This document shows, in pieces, positions 52,547 to 62,448 of a stretch of DNA of 64,000 bases. Numbering within the stretch: the stretch's first letter is position 1; every line of letters starts with the position of its first letter. This DNA is from Streptomyces zinciresistens K42 (GTDB lineage: Bacteria > Actinomycetota > Actinomycetes > Streptomycetales > Streptomycetaceae), in the NCBI RefSeq assembly GCF_000225525.1, contig NZ_AGBF01000013.1, positions 19,812 through 83,811 on the forward strand, given 5' to 3'. The translations under genes were made by a program, and so were the position numbers. The notes under the pieces were generated by a model. That model was given only the letters and a program-made list of their open reading frames with translations. It ran no database searches and had not been told where the DNA came from.

Positions 52547-55417
52547 ATGAGCGAGACGAACCCCGCTGCCGCCGAGGCGGCCGCGCCGCACCGCTACACG
52601 GCCGACGTGGCGGCCGAGATCGAGGCACGCTGGCAGGACTTCTGGGACGCCGAGGGCACGTACGAGGCGCCGAACCCCAAGGGTGACCTGGCGGGCGACC
52701 CCGCCCTGGTGGCCAGGCCCGAGAAGTTCATCATGGACATGTTCCCGTACCCCTCCGGTGCGGGTCTGCACGTCGGACACCCGCTGGGCTACATCGCCAC
52801 CGACGTCTTCGCCCGCTTCCAGCGCATGACCGGCCACAACGTCCTGCACACCCTGGGCTTCGACGCCTTCGGCCTGCCCGCCGAGCAGTACGCGGTGCAG
52901 ACCGGCACGCACCCGCGTGTCTCCACCGAGGCCAACATCGAGAACATGAAGGCCCAGCTGCGCCGGCTGGGCCTGGGCCACGACAAGCGCCGCTCGTTCG
53001 CCACGATCGACCCGGACTACTACAAGTGGACCCAGTGGATCTTCCTCCAGATCTTCAACTCCTGGTACGACGACGAGGCGGACCGGGCACGCCCCATCGC
53101 CGACCTGGTCGCCCGGTTCGAGTCCGGTGAACGTGCCGTACCCGGGCACACGCGCGCGTGGAGCGAGCTGGACGCCGCCGAGCGTGCCGACGTCCTGGGC
53201 GGCCACCGCCTGGCCTACGCCTCCGACGCCCCGGTCAACTGGTGCCCCGGCCTGGGAACCGTGCTGGCCAACGAGGAGGTCACCGCCGACGGCCGCTCCG
53301 AGCGCGGCAACTTCCCCGTCTTCAAGGCCGAACTGCGCCAGTGGAACATGCGCATCACCGCCTACGCCGACCGGCTGCTGAACGACCTGGACGAGCTGGA
53401 CTGGCCCGAGGCCATCAAGCTGCAGCAGCGCAACTGGATCGGCCGCAGCGAGGGCGCCCGCGTCGACTTCCCCGTCGGCGGCGAGCACATCACCGTCTTC
53501 ACCACGCGCCCCGACACCCTGTTCGGCGCGACCTACATGGTGCTGGCGCCCGAGCACCCGCTGGTCGGGAAGCTCACCCCGGACGCCTGGCCCGAGGACG
53601 CCCGTGCGGTGTGGACCGGCGGCCACGCGACCCCCGCCGAGGCCGTCGCCGCCTACCGCGCGCAGGCCGCCGCCAAGTCCGACGTCGAACGCCAGGCAGA
53701 GGCCAAGGACAAGACCGGCGTCTTCATCGGCGCGTACGCCACGAACCCGGTCAACGGCGAGCAGGTCCCCGTCTTCATCGCCGACTACGTCCTGATGGGC
53801 TACGGCACCGGCGCGATCATGGCCGTCCCGGCGGGCGACCAGCGCGACTTCGAGTTCGCGCGCGCCTTCGAGCTGCCGGTCCACTGCATCGTGGAGCCGA
53901 CGGACGGCCGGGGCACCGACACCTCGACCTGGGAGAACGCCTTCTCGTCGTACGACGCGAAGATCATCAACTCCTCCGGCGAGGGCGTCTCCCTGGACGG
54001 TCTGGGCGTCGTCGAGGCCAAGGAGCGCATCACCGAGTGGCTGGAGCGCCGGGGCATCGGCGAGGGCACCGTCAACTTCCGGCTGCGCGACTGGCTGTTC
54101 AGCCGGCAGCGCTACTGGGGCGAGCCCTTCCCGATCGTCTACGACGAGGACGGCATCGCCCACCCGCTGCCCGAGTCGATGCTGCCGCTGGAGCTGCCCG
54201 AGGTCGAGGACTACAGCCCGCGCACCTTCGACCCCGACGACGCCGACACCCGGCCCGAGACACCGCTCTCGCGCAACGAGGAGTGGGTCGACGTCACCCT
54301 GGACCTGGGCGACGGCCCCAAGCGCTACCGGCGTGAGACCAACACCATGCCGAACTGGGCCGGTTCCTGCTGGTACGAACTGCGCTACCTGGACCCGCAC
54401 AACAGCGGGCGACTGGTCGACCCGGAGATCGAGCGGTACTGGATGGGACCGCGCGAGGGCGCGCCCCACGGCGGTGTCGACCTGTACGTGGGCGGTGCCG
54501 AGCACGCCGTGCTGCACCTGCTGTACGCGCGCTTCTGGTCCAAGGTGCTGTTCGACCTGGGACACGTCTCCTCCGCGGAGCCGTTCCACAAGCTGTTCAA
54601 CCAGGGCATGATCCAGGCGTACGTCTACCGCGACAGCCGCGGCATCGCGGTCCCGGCCGCCGAGGTGGAGGAGCGCGACGGCGCCTACCACTACCAGGGC
54701 GAGCAGGTCTCCCGGCTGCTCGGCAAGATGGGCAAGTCCCTGAAGAACGCGGTGACTCCGGACGAGATCTGCGCGGAGTACGGCGCCGACACCCTGCGCC
54801 TGTACGAGATGGCGATGGGTCCGCTGGACGTGTCCCGGCCGTGGGACACGCGCGCGGTGGTCGGTCAGTTCCGGCTGCTGCAGCGGCTGTGGCGCAACGT
54901 CGTCGACGAGGCGACCGGCGCCGTGACCGTGGTCGACACCGCGGCCGACGAGACCACGCTGCGTGCCCTGCACAAGGCGATCGACGGCGTGCGCGGCGAC
55001 CTGGAGGCCATGCGGTTCAACACCGCCATCGCCAAGGTCACCGAGCTGAACAACCACCTGACCAAGACGGGCGGCCCCGTCGCGCGCCCGGTGGCGGAGG
55101 CCCTGGTGCTGATGGCCGCGCCGCTGGCCCCGCACATCGCCGAGGAACTGTGGCGCAGGCTGGGGCACACGGACTCCGTCGTGCACCACGACTTCCCGGT
55201 CGCCGACCCCGCCTACGTCGTCGACGAGACCGTCACCTGCGTCGTGCAGATCAAGGGCAAGGTCAAGGCACGCCTGGAGGTCTCGCCCGACATCTCCGAC
55301 GAGGACCTGGAGAAGGCCGCCCTGTCCGACGAGAAGGTGCTGGCCGCGCTGGCCGGTGCCGGGATCCGCAAGGTGATCGTCCGGGCGCCGAAGCTGGTCA
55401 ACATCGTCCCCGCGTAG
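52547..55417 (+). CDS. leuS: leucyl-tRNA synthetase
   Basis: 956 aa class I synthetase from ATG 52547. HIGH-type motif [10 protein letters not shown] (about 74-83), CP1 editing domain ([16 protein letters not shown], about 325-340; [16 protein letters not shown]), KMSKS-type motif KMGKSLKN (about 727-734), anticodon-binding and C-terminal domains complete. It charges tRNA-Leu. Controlled by the leader peptide and attenuator upstream. Confidence 0.98.
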   Translation: MSETNPAAAEAAAPHRYTADVAAEIEARWQDFWDAEGTYEAPNPKGDLAGDPALVARPEKFIMDMFPYPSGAGLHVGHPLGYIATDVFARFQRMTGHNVLHTLGFDAFGLPAEQYAVQTGTHPRVSTEANIENMKAQLRRLGLGHDKRRSFATIDPDYYKWTQWIFLQIFNSWYDDEADRARPIADLVARFESGERAVPGHTRAWSELDAAERADVLGGHRLAYASDAPVNWCPGLGTVLANEEVTADGRSERGNFPVFKAELRQWNMRITAYADRLLNDLDELDWPEAIKLQQRNWIGRSEGARVDFPVGGEHITVFTTRPDTLFGATYMVLAPEHPLVGKLTPDAWPEDARAVWTGGHATPAEAVAAYRAQAAAKSDVERQAEAKDKTGVFIGAYATNPVNGEQVPVFIADYVLMGYGTGAIMAVPAGDQRDFEFARAFELPVHCIVEPTDGRGTDTSTWENAFSSYDAKIINSSGEGVSLDGLGVVEAKERITEWLERRGIGEGTVNFRLRDWLFSRQRYWGEPFPIVYDEDGIAHPLPESMLPLELPEVEDYSPRTFDPDDADTRPETPLSRNEEWVDVTLDLGDGPKRYRRETNTMPNWAGSCWYELRYLDPHNSGRLVDPEIERYWMGPREGAPHGGVDLYVGGAEHAVLHLLYARFWSKVLFDLGHVSSAEPFHKLFNQGMIQAYVYRDSRGIAVPAAEVEERDGAYHYQGEQVSRLLGKMGKSLKNAVTPDEICAEYGADTLRLYEMAMGPLDVSRPWDTRAVVGQFRLLQRLWRNVVDEATGAVTVVDTAADETTLRALHKAIDGVRGDLEAMRFNTAIAKVTELNNHLTKTGGPVARPVAEALVLMAAPLAPHIAEELWRRLGHTDSVVHHDFPVADPAYVVDETVTCVVQIKGKVKARLEVSPDISDEDLEKAALSDEKVLAALAGAGIRKVIVRAPKLVNIVPA

Positions 55418-55577
55418 CCCTCCGTGGACGTGGCAGGGCGGCCCGGCGCGGCTCGGGGCGACTCCGGGTGATCCCCTACGGGCAGGTTCGGGGTTCCTCA
55501 GGAACTCCGGGCCTGCCCGCTGCGTTTACCGTGGAGAGAGACATGGCCCGTGCCGTGGCCGGTCGGAGGAGGAGTAC

Positions 55578-56363
55578 GTGGAAGCAGTGATCGCAGTCCT
55601 GGCCCTGCTCTCCGTGCTTCTGGTGGTGCTCGGCGCGTACGCCACCGTGAAGGTGGTGGGAGCCGCCAAGCGCCGGGTCGACACCACCATCAGCCACGCC
55701 CGGCGCACGGTCGAGGACCACACGCTGCGGGCCAAGTCCCTGGCCCAGCAGGGCCCCGCCGGGGAACTCGCCCAGCTGCGGCTCAAGCTGCGTTCCTCCC
55801 TGCGGGCCACGCAGGAGGCCCTGCAGGCGGACGCCGCAGAGGACGGCTCCCTCAGGGAGTCCCTCGCCCTCTACGAGCGCCTGAGCGCCCACGGCCACGA
55901 GCTCGACGCGGAACTGCGCCGGCTGGAGTCCGAGCCGGACCGCGCGACCCTCGCCGAGCGCCTCGCCGAGCTGCGCGAACGCACGGAGCGCATCGTGCAC
56001 GCGGCGGACTCGCTGCGCTGGGCCGCCCGCGACCGCGCCCGCCGCTTCGCCGAGGACGATCTCGACTCGCTCGGCGCCCAGATCGACATGGAGACGAGCG
56101 CGCTGCGGCACTGGCAGACCGCGCAGTCCACGACCCCGACCGGCACCGACGGCTCCGACTCCAAGGTCTCGGACGCCGCCGCGCCGCCGCCTCCCTGGCC
56201 GGAGGCACCGACCCCCGAGTCCGCCGGGACCGCCGAGCAGACCTGGTCCGACGGCCCGAAGACCCGTCGCGCCGAGGAACCCACCCAGGCCGCCATCGAG
56301 CCGCCCGCGCCGCGGCCCACCTACTCCTGGCAGAAGAAACCCCGCCCGGAGAGCACGACTTGA
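55578..56363 (+). CDS. membrane-anchored coiled-coil protein
   Basis: 261 aa from GTG 55578 (GGAGGAG upstream). Residues about 3-25 are one hydrophobic segment (VIAVLALLSVLLVVLGAYATV). Residues 28-180 are highly charged, Leu/Glu/Arg-rich and likely coiled-coil helices. The last 80 residues are Pro/Thr/Ala-rich and probably disordered. No enzyme motif. Conserved position between leuS and degV in Streptomyces is from memory; function unknown. Confidence 0.75.
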   Translation: MEAVIAVLALLSVLLVVLGAYATVKVVGAAKRRVDTTISHARRTVEDHTLRAKSLAQQGPAGELAQLRLKLRSSLRATQEALQADAAEDGSLRESLALYERLSAHGHELDAELRRLESEPDRATLAERLAELRERTERIVHAADSLRWAARDRARRFAEDDLDSLGAQIDMETSALRHWQTAQSTTPTGTDGSDSKVSDAAAPPPPWPEAPTPESAGTAEQTWSDGPKTRRAEEPTQAAIEPPAPRPTYSWQKKPRPESTT

Positions 56364-56453
56364 GGATGGTCCCGACCCCGCTCCCGCGCGCTGCGGCGCC
56401 GCCGAGCGGGGTCGGGCTGCCGCCCGGACGCTACGCCAGGTAACCTCCAGCTC

Positions 56454-57299
56454 ATGTCCCGCCATGTCGCGATCGTCACCGATTCAACGGCCTACCTGCC
56501 GCCACGGACGATGGAGCGCCACGGCATCACGGCGGTACCCCTGACCGTGGTCCTCGGAGGCCGGGCGCTGGACGAGGGCACCGAGATCTCCACCCGTTCC
56601 CTCGCTCAGGCATTGCAGAAGCGACGCCCCGTCACGACCTCGCGCCCCAGCCCCGAGGTGTTCGCCGAGCACTACCGCAGGGTCGCCGCGTCGGGCGCCA
56701 CCGGCATCGTCTCCCTCCATCTGTCCGCCGAACTCTCCGGTACCTATGACGCCGCCGTGCTCGCGGCACGCGAGGCGCCCGTGCCGGTCCGGGTCGTCGA
56801 CACCGGGATGATCGCCATGGCGCTCGGGTTCTGCGCACTCTCCGCGGCCGAGGCGGCGGAGAGCGGCGGCACGGCGGACGAGGCCGTCACCGCCGCCGAG
56901 AAGCGGGCCGGCGGCACCGCCGCCTACTTCTATGTCGACACCCTCGACTATCTGCGCCGCGGGGGCCGCATCGGCGCAGCGCAGGCCCTGCTGGGCTCCG
57001 CGCTCGCGGTGAAACCGCTGCTCCAACTGGAGGACGGGCGGATCGGCCCGCTGGAGAAGGTACGGACGGCGTCCAAGGCGATCGCCCGTCTGGAGGAGAT
57101 CGCGGCCGACCGCGCGGGCGACGCGCAGGTCGACATCGCGGTCCATCACCTCGCCGCTCCCGACCGCGCCTCGGCGCTGGCGGACCGGCTGCGGGTGCGC
57201 GTTCCGGGGCTGGCCGAGCTGCATGTCAGCGAGGTCGGGGCGGTGATCGGGGCACACACCGGCCCCGGGCTGCTGGGGGTCGTGGTCTCGCCCCGGTGA
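56454..57299 (+). CDS. DegV family fatty-acid-binding protein
   Basis: 281 aa. VAIVTDSTAYLPP (about 5-17), TTSRPSPEVFAEHY (about 61-74), SLHLSAELSGTYDAA (about 86-100), and C-terminal GAVIGAHTGPGLLGVVV. DegV/FakB-type proteins bind a fatty acid for phosphorylation by FakA-type kinases. The specific partner is not in this window. Confidence 0.9.
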   Translation: MSRHVAIVTDSTAYLPPRTMERHGITAVPLTVVLGGRALDEGTEISTRSLAQALQKRRPVTTSRPSPEVFAEHYRRVAASGATGIVSLHLSAELSGTYDAAVLAAREAPVPVRVVDTGMIAMALGFCALSAAEAAESGGTADEAVTAAEKRAGGTAAYFYVDTLDYLRRGGRIGAAQALLGSALAVKPLLQLEDGRIGPLEKVRTASKAIARLEEIAADRAGDAQVDIAVHHLAAPDRASALADRLRVRVPGLAELHVSEVGAVIGAHTGPGLLGVVVSPR

Positions 57300-57450
57300 C
57301 AGGCCGCCCGGAGTCCGTCCGGGCCGATCGCCTCCGAGGCGAGCGGATTGTCCACTCGTGCGAGTGGCGGAGTTATCCACAATCGCACGGTGATCCACGG
57401 AAATCGACCAAGATCATCGCGGTGGTGCCGGAGTGCCCCATCCTCGGCGC

Positions 57451-59070
57451 ATGGCACTTCGATCCTCGCGTTCAGCGACGCGTTCACCCAGTCGTCCCTG
57501 CACTCCTTCCCGTACTCGTCCTCTTCCTCGTGCTCGTTCGCTTTCCTTTTCCCTCGCCGACGCCCATGCCGACGCCCGTGCCCGGGGTCCGGCGCCTACC
57601 AGCGGGCCCGGTCGCGGGCCCGGTTCGGACGGCCGGACCCGCCGCCGGCGGATCGCCCGGGGGCTGGGTCGTACGGACTGGCGTCCCGCACCGGCGGAGG
57701 AACTGAGGCGTCGAGCGGAGGTGATCTTTGCTGCCCGGTTCGAGGAGGAGCGGGTTGCGGGGGTGGGGATGGTGGGTCCGGGGGCCGCGGCCGGAGAGTG
57801 GGAGGCGCCGGGACCGGGGGACGGGGCGGGGGAGCCGGAGGAGGGTTCGGAGCAGCCGGCGGCGGGTTCGGAGGAGGAGGCGGGGGAGTCGGAGGAGGAG
57901 GCGGCGGAGTCGGGTGGGGGCCGGGATGTGGGCTTGGCAGGGCTGCGCCGGGTGGACGGCGCCCAGGCGGACTTGCGCAGGGTGGACGGTGGTGGTCGGG
58001 CGGAGTCGGGTGGGGCGGACGGCGGCTCGGCGAGGGCGTGTCGTTCGGATGGCGGCTCGGCGGGATCGCGTCGAGCGGATGGTGGCTCGGCGGGATCGCG
58101 TCGAGCGGATGGTGGCTCGGTGGAGCCGCGTCGGGTGGACGGTGGCTCGGCGGGATCGCGCGGGGCCGGTCGCGATGGGGAGTCGAGCGGAGCCCGGCGC
58201 GGTCCCTTCGGCGAGTGCGGTGACGGTGTCTTCGACGATTCGGACGGTCCTGATGACGGTCCGGGCGGCGACCCCGGCGGCGGTCCGGGCGCTGACCTGT
58301 GCGGCGGTGGGGGCCTCCCGGCAGGGCAGGGGGCGGCGTCGAGTCGGCGGGCGCGGGTGGGATCGGCGTTGCGGGAGCGGATGCCGCTGTGGTTGCAGGC
58401 GCGCTGCGGGCTGGAGCGGCGCAGCGTGGTCGCGCTCACCGCCGTGCTCGTTCTCGCCGCGGCGTTCGCCGTGCAGCACTTCTGGGCCGGGCGACCGCAG
58501 ACGGTGCGGGCACCCGAGGTGGTGCGGGCGGCGGCGTCCTCCAGCGCCGGGGGACGGGGCGCCGCGACCGGTACGGGCGCCGGGGTGACCGGGGTCTCGA
58601 CGGACGGTGTGCCGGGCGCCGCCCGTACCGCTGCCGCCGAGATCGTGGTGGACGTGGGCGGCAAGGTGCGCGAGCCCGGCGTCCACCGGCTGCCCGTCGG
58701 CTCCCGCGTCGCGGACGCCCTGCGCGCCGCCGGTGGAGTGCGCCCCGGGACGAAGACCGACGGCCTCAACCTGGCCCGGTTCCTGGTGGACGGCGAGCAG
58801 GTGATCGTCGGCGCGCCCGCAGCTGCGCCGGGACCCGCGCCGGCCGCGGGCGCGGGGCCCGCCGGGGCCGCTCCCGCGGCACCGGTCACCCTCAGCACGG
58901 CCACCGTCGAGCAGCTCGACACCCTGCCGGGCGTCGGGCCGGTACTGGCGCAGCACATCGTCGACTACCGCACCAGGAACGGCGGTTTCCGCTCGGTGGG
59001 CGAGCTGCGCGAGGTCAAGGGCATCGGAGAGCGCCGCTTCGCCGATCTGCGCGACCTGGTCCGGCCGTGA
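57451..59070 (+). CDS. comEA: ComEA-like DNA-binding protein with long repetitive N-terminal region
   Basis: 539 aa if it starts at ATG 57451 (57433 also in frame; start uncertain). The first 310 residues are Arg/Gly/Ser/Glu-rich and low complexity, with a run of decapeptide repeats. One transmembrane segment follows (VVALTAVLVLAAAFAVQHFW, about 320-340), then an SLBB domain (VVDVGGKVREPGVHRLPVG) and a helix-hairpin-helix pair (LDTLPGVGPVLAQHIVDYR, LREVKGIGERRFADL) that binds DNA. It overlaps comEC by GTGA. In competent bacteria ComEA receives DNA for ComEC; its role in Streptomyces is unclear. Confidence 0.85.
   Translation: MALRSSRSATRSPSRPCTPSRTRPLPRARSLSFSLADAHADARARGPAPTSGPGRGPGSDGRTRRRRIARGLGRTDWRPAPAEELRRRAEVIFAARFEEERVAGVGMVGPGAAAGEWEAPGPGDGAGEPEEGSEQPAAGSEEEAGESEEEAAESGGGRDVGLAGLRRVDGAQADLRRVDGGGRAESGGADGGSARACRSDGGSAGSRRADGGSAGSRRADGGSVEPRRVDGGSAGSRGAGRDGESSGARRGPFGECGDGVFDDSDGPDDGPGGDPGGGPGADLCGGGGLPAGQGAASSRRARVGSALRERMPLWLQARCGLERRSVVALTAVLVLAAAFAVQHFWAGRPQTVRAPEVVRAAASSSAGGRGAATGTGAGVTGVSTDGVPGAARTAAAEIVVDVGGKVREPGVHRLPVGSRVADALRAAGGVRPGTKTDGLNLARFLVDGEQVIVGAPAAAPGPAPAAGAGPAGAAPAAPVTLSTATVEQLDTLPGVGPVLAQHIVDYRTRNGGFRSVGELREVKGIGERRFADLRDLVRP
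58021..58170 (+). repeat. five 30-bp in-frame tandem repeats
   Basis: Units begin at 58021, 58051, 58081, 58111 and 58141 with GGNGGCTCGG. They encode a decapeptide of the type GGSAGSRRAD; copies 2 and 3 are nearly identical at DNA level and the others are degenerate. It lies in the disordered part of the ComEA-like protein. Confidence 0.85.
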
Positions 59071-61778
59071 CGCGGGACGGGCGGTACGGGCAGCACAGGC
59101 GGGGCGGGCGGGGCGGGCGGGACGCCGTGGCGGACCGCGGGGGTGCGGGGGACGGCCGGGGCCGCGAGGAGGGCGCGGGCCAGCCGGTGACCGGCCGTGC
59201 CGTCCCGCCCCGTGCCGCCCCGTCCCGGGCCGCCGTGCACGCCGCTGCCGACAGCCCGCTCGGTGCCGCCCATCCGCGGCAGGAAGGCCCGGCGGATCTG
59301 CGGCTCGTCCCGCCGGCGCTCGCCGCGTGGGGTACGGCGGCGCTGATGCTGACGGCCCCGCCCGGGTGGACGGTCGGGGTGGTGGGCTTCTGCCTGCTCG
59401 CGGTGTTCGTGCCGTTGGCGGGGGCGCGGTGGGCTCGCCCGGCCGGGCGCCGCGCACGCTCGGCGCGGGAAGCCTGGGCCCGTGTCCCGGCCGCCGCCGT
59501 GCTGCTCTGCGTCGCGGCGGCGGCCGCCTCGGCCGGGCTGCACGGCGCGGACCTGCGGCGCGGTCCGGTGCCGGGCCTGGCCCGGGAGTTCGCGACCGCG
59601 ACCGCCGAGGTGGAGGTCACCTCCGACCCCCGCCTCACCTTCCCCCGGGTGCGGGGGAACCGGATGGCGCCCTCGGCCGTGTTCCTCGAAGCGGACGTAC
59701 GGCGCGTCGAGAAACGGGACGGGACGGCGGTGGTGACCAAGACGCCCGTCATGCTGCTCGTCGACGGCGACCGGGGCTCCTCCGGCGACGGCGACGGCAC
59801 CGGCAGCCGCGGGGGCGGGGACGCCCGGCCGACCACCTCCCGCCCCGTACCCTGGCTGGGGCTGCTGCCCTCGACGCGGCTGCGGGTGACCGCCCGCTTC
59901 GCGCCCGCGTCGACGGGCGGGGACCGGGTCGCGGCCGTGCTCCGCGTGCGCGGGTCGGCGGCGCCGGACGTCGTGGGGGAGCCGACGGCGGCCCAGCGGC
60001 TGGCGGGGCGGCTGCGGGCCGGACTGCGGGACGCCACCGACGGGCTGCCGGCGGACGCGCGGGCGCTGCTGCCGGGGCTGGTCGTGGGGGACACCTCGCG
60101 GATCACTCCGGAGCTGAACGAGGCGTTCAAGGAGACCGACCTCACGCACACCCTCGCCGTGTCCGGCAGCAACCTGACGATCATCCTCGCCCTGCTGATC
60201 GGCCCGCCCGGCCTGGCCCGGCTCGCGGAGCGCCGGGGCCTGGCACCCCGTCTCGGCCTGTCGCTGCGGACGACGGCGCTGTGCGGCGGTGCGCTCACCC
60301 TCGCGTTCGTCGTCGTCTGCCGCCCCGATCCCAGCGTGCTGCGGGCCGCCGCCTGCGGAGCCGTCGCGCTGCTTGCCCTCGCGACGGGCCGCCGCAGATC
60401 ACTGATCCCGGCGCTGGCGACGGCCGTACTGCTGCTCGTGCTCTACGACCCCTGGCTGGCCCGCAGTTACGGCTTCCTGCTCTCCGTGCTCGCCACCGGG
60501 GCACTGCTGACCGTCGCGCCCCGCTGGAGCGCGGCGCTGTGCCGGCGCGGGATGCCGCCGCGGCTCGCCGAGGCACTGGCGGCCGCCGCCGCCGCGCAGG
60601 CGCTGTGCGCGCCCGTCGTCGCCGTGCTGTCTGCGCGGGTGAGCCTGGTCGCGGTGCCGTGCAACCTGCTCGCCGAATTCGCGATCGCACCGGCGACGGT
60701 GCTGGGCTTCGCGGCGCTCGCGACGGCTCCGTTCGCGATGCCGGCGGCGAAGGCGCTGGCCTGGGTGGCGAGTTGGCCGGCCGGATGGATCGCGGACGTC
60801 GCCCGGACCGGCGCCGCGCTGCCCGGGTCGGGAGTGGACTGGCCCGGCGACTGGACCGGGGCCGCGCTGCTGGCCCTCGCCACGGTCGTCGTCCTGCTCG
60901 TCGGCCGGCGGCTGCTGCGGCACCCCTGGTGGTGCGCGGCCGCCGGGGCGGTGCTTCTGATGCTGGTGGTGCAGCCGCAGCCGGTGACCAGAGTGGTCAC
61001 CGGGTGGCCGCCGCCCGGCTGGCGACTCGCGCTGTGCGATGTGGGGCAGGGCGACGCGGCGGTGCTCGCGGCGGGAGAGGGCACGGGCGTGGTCGTGGAC
61101 ACCGGACCCGATCCGGTGCTCGTCGACCGCTGCCTGCGCACCCTCGGGATCACCAGGGTCCCGCTGGTCGTACTCACCCACTTCCACGCCGACCACGTGG
61201 CGGGCCTGCCCGGAGTGCTGCGGGGCCGGAGCGTCGGCGCCATCGGGACGACGGCCTACGAGGAACCCGCGGACCAAGTGGCCTTCGTCCGAAGGCAGGC
61301 GGCGGCGCGGCGGGTTCCCGTGGTCCCGGCCGCAGCCGGGGAGGAGCGGCGCGCCGGCCCGCTGAGCTGGCAGGTGCTGTGGCCGCCGGCCGCCCCCGCG
61401 ACGTCCCCGGAGGGTCCGAACGACGCCAGCCTCACCCTGCTCGTCCGTTCGGCGGGGCTGCGGTTCCTGCTGCTCGGCGATCTCGAACCCCCGGCCCAGC
61501 GGGCTCTGTCGAGATCCCCGGCGGCCCCGCTGCTGAGGGGCGTGGATGTGGTCAAGGTGGCACATCACGGGTCGGCGTACCAGGATCCCGCGCTGCTGCG
61601 CAGTGTCTCCCCGCGGCTGGCGCTGATCTCCAGCGGTGCGGACAACCCGTACGGTCACCCGGCCCCCAGGACGGTCGCCGCGCTGCGGGAGCAGGGCGCG
61701 ACGGTGCTGCGGACCGACCGGGACGGAGCGCTGGCCGTCGCGGGTTCGGGCGAGCGGCTGACGGTGGCGGGAGACTGA
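59067..61778 (+). CDS. comEC: ComEC/Rec2-type membrane channel with metallo-hydrolase domain
   Basis: Up to 903 aa from GTG 59067, which overlaps the comEA stop; later GTGs (for example 59187) may be the true start because the first residues are low-complexity. Two early transmembrane segments, an OB-like region with EVTSDPRLTFPR, a competence domain of many helices (KETDLTHTLAVSGSNLTIILALLIG), and a C-terminal metallo-beta-lactamase-like domain from about 650 (LCDVGQGDAAVLA, LTHFHADHVAGLPG, KVAHHGSAYQD). Metal ligands are complete. Confidence 0.92.
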   Translation: MTRDGRYGQHRRGGRGGRDAVADRGGAGDGRGREEGAGQPVTGRAVPPRAAPSRAAVHAAADSPLGAAHPRQEGPADLRLVPPALAAWGTAALMLTAPPGWTVGVVGFCLLAVFVPLAGARWARPAGRRARSAREAWARVPAAAVLLCVAAAAASAGLHGADLRRGPVPGLAREFATATAEVEVTSDPRLTFPRVRGNRMAPSAVFLEADVRRVEKRDGTAVVTKTPVMLLVDGDRGSSGDGDGTGSRGGGDARPTTSRPVPWLGLLPSTRLRVTARFAPASTGGDRVAAVLRVRGSAAPDVVGEPTAAQRLAGRLRAGLRDATDGLPADARALLPGLVVGDTSRITPELNEAFKETDLTHTLAVSGSNLTIILALLIGPPGLARLAERRGLAPRLGLSLRTTALCGGALTLAFVVVCRPDPSVLRAAACGAVALLALATGRRRSLIPALATAVLLLVLYDPWLARSYGFLLSVLATGALLTVAPRWSAALCRRGMPPRLAEALAAAAAAQALCAPVVAVLSARVSLVAVPCNLLAEFAIAPATVLGFAALATAPFAMPAAKALAWVASWPAGWIADVARTGAALPGSGVDWPGDWTGAALLALATVVVLLVGRRLLRHPWWCAAAGAVLLMLVVQPQPVTRVVTGWPPPGWRLALCDVGQGDAAVLAAGEGTGVVVDTGPDPVLVDRCLRTLGITRVPLVVLTHFHADHVAGLPGVLRGRSVGAIGTTAYEEPADQVAFVRRQAAARRVPVVPAAAGEERRAGPLSWQVLWPPAAPATSPEGPNDASLTLLVRSAGLRFLLLGDLEPPAQRALSRSPAAPLLRGVDVVKVAHHGSAYQDPALLRSVSPRLALISSGADNPYGHPAPRTVAALREQGATVLRTDRDGALAVAGSGERLTVAGD

Positions 61779-61895
61779 GGGCATGGACGCCGTTCGGACC
61801 GATGCCCGTCTCCGGCGCCTCGGGGCCGAGCGCCCGGCGCCCGCGACCGCGACCGCGCGCGACGGTCCGCTCGCCCGGTGGCCGAGAATTGCCCC

Positions 61896-62141
61896 GTGAG
61901 CGATGTGAGACATGTGCTGGTGCTGCCCGACCGTGACACCGCGGAGGAGGTCGCGGAGGCGCTCGGGGAGCGGTTCGGGGTCACCGAGGAACCGCGCCTT
62001 GTACGGGACGCCCTGGCCGGGGAGGACGACGCCGAGGACGCGCAGTGGCTGGTGGTGCTGCGCGACGAGGAGCGACGGCTGGACCCGGACGCGCTGGACG
62101 GGTTCGCCGCGGAGTGGGACGGCTGGCGCGAGGAACCCTGA
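61896..62141 (+). CDS. small conserved hypothetical protein, 81 aa
   Basis: GTG 61896 (GTG 61878 in frame). Acidic soluble protein: VRHVLVLPDRDTAEEVAEALGERFGV, AQWLVVLRDEE, FAAEWDGW. A ferredoxin-like alternating strand/helix pattern is possible. I recognise no functional motif. It lies between comEC and holA on the same strand. Confidence 0.65.
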   Translation: MSDVRHVLVLPDRDTAEEVAEALGERFGVTEEPRLVRDALAGEDDAEDAQWLVVLRDEERRLDPDALDGFAAEWDGWREEP

Positions 62142-62448
62142 CCCGAGCCACGGCCCCCGTGCCATGGCACGGCCGCCGACCTCCCCCGACCCCAGCCCCC
62201 AGCCGCGACCCCACGCCGTCCCAGCCCCACGGTCTCCAAGTCACGGCCCCGACCTCCCACCCGCCCCAGCCCGAGACCCCACGCCGTCCCAGCCCCACGG
62301 TCTCCAAGTCACGGCCCCGACCTCCCACCCGACCCCAGCCCCAGCCCCAGACCCCACGCCCTCCCAGCCCCGCCACCGCCACCGCCCAGCACCACCCCTC
62401 GACCCCGTCCCCACCCCACTGTCAGTCCCCCGTGCCATGCTGTACGCG
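62142..62448 (+). other. noncoding gap before holA with tandem repeat
   Basis: 307 bases, very C-rich and Pro-codon-like in all frames, lacking credible codon use. It contains the 68-base tandem repeat listed next, and the holA start region at its end. Confidence 0.6.
62209..62331 (+). repeat. 68-base-period tandem repeat
   Basis: A block of about 55 bases containing CACGCCGTCCCAGCCCCACG and TCTCCAAGTCACGGCCCCGA occurs at 62209-62263 and again at 62277-62331 almost unchanged. A third, decayed copy seems to start after 62345 (CACGCCCTCCCAGCC). Confidence 0.8.
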
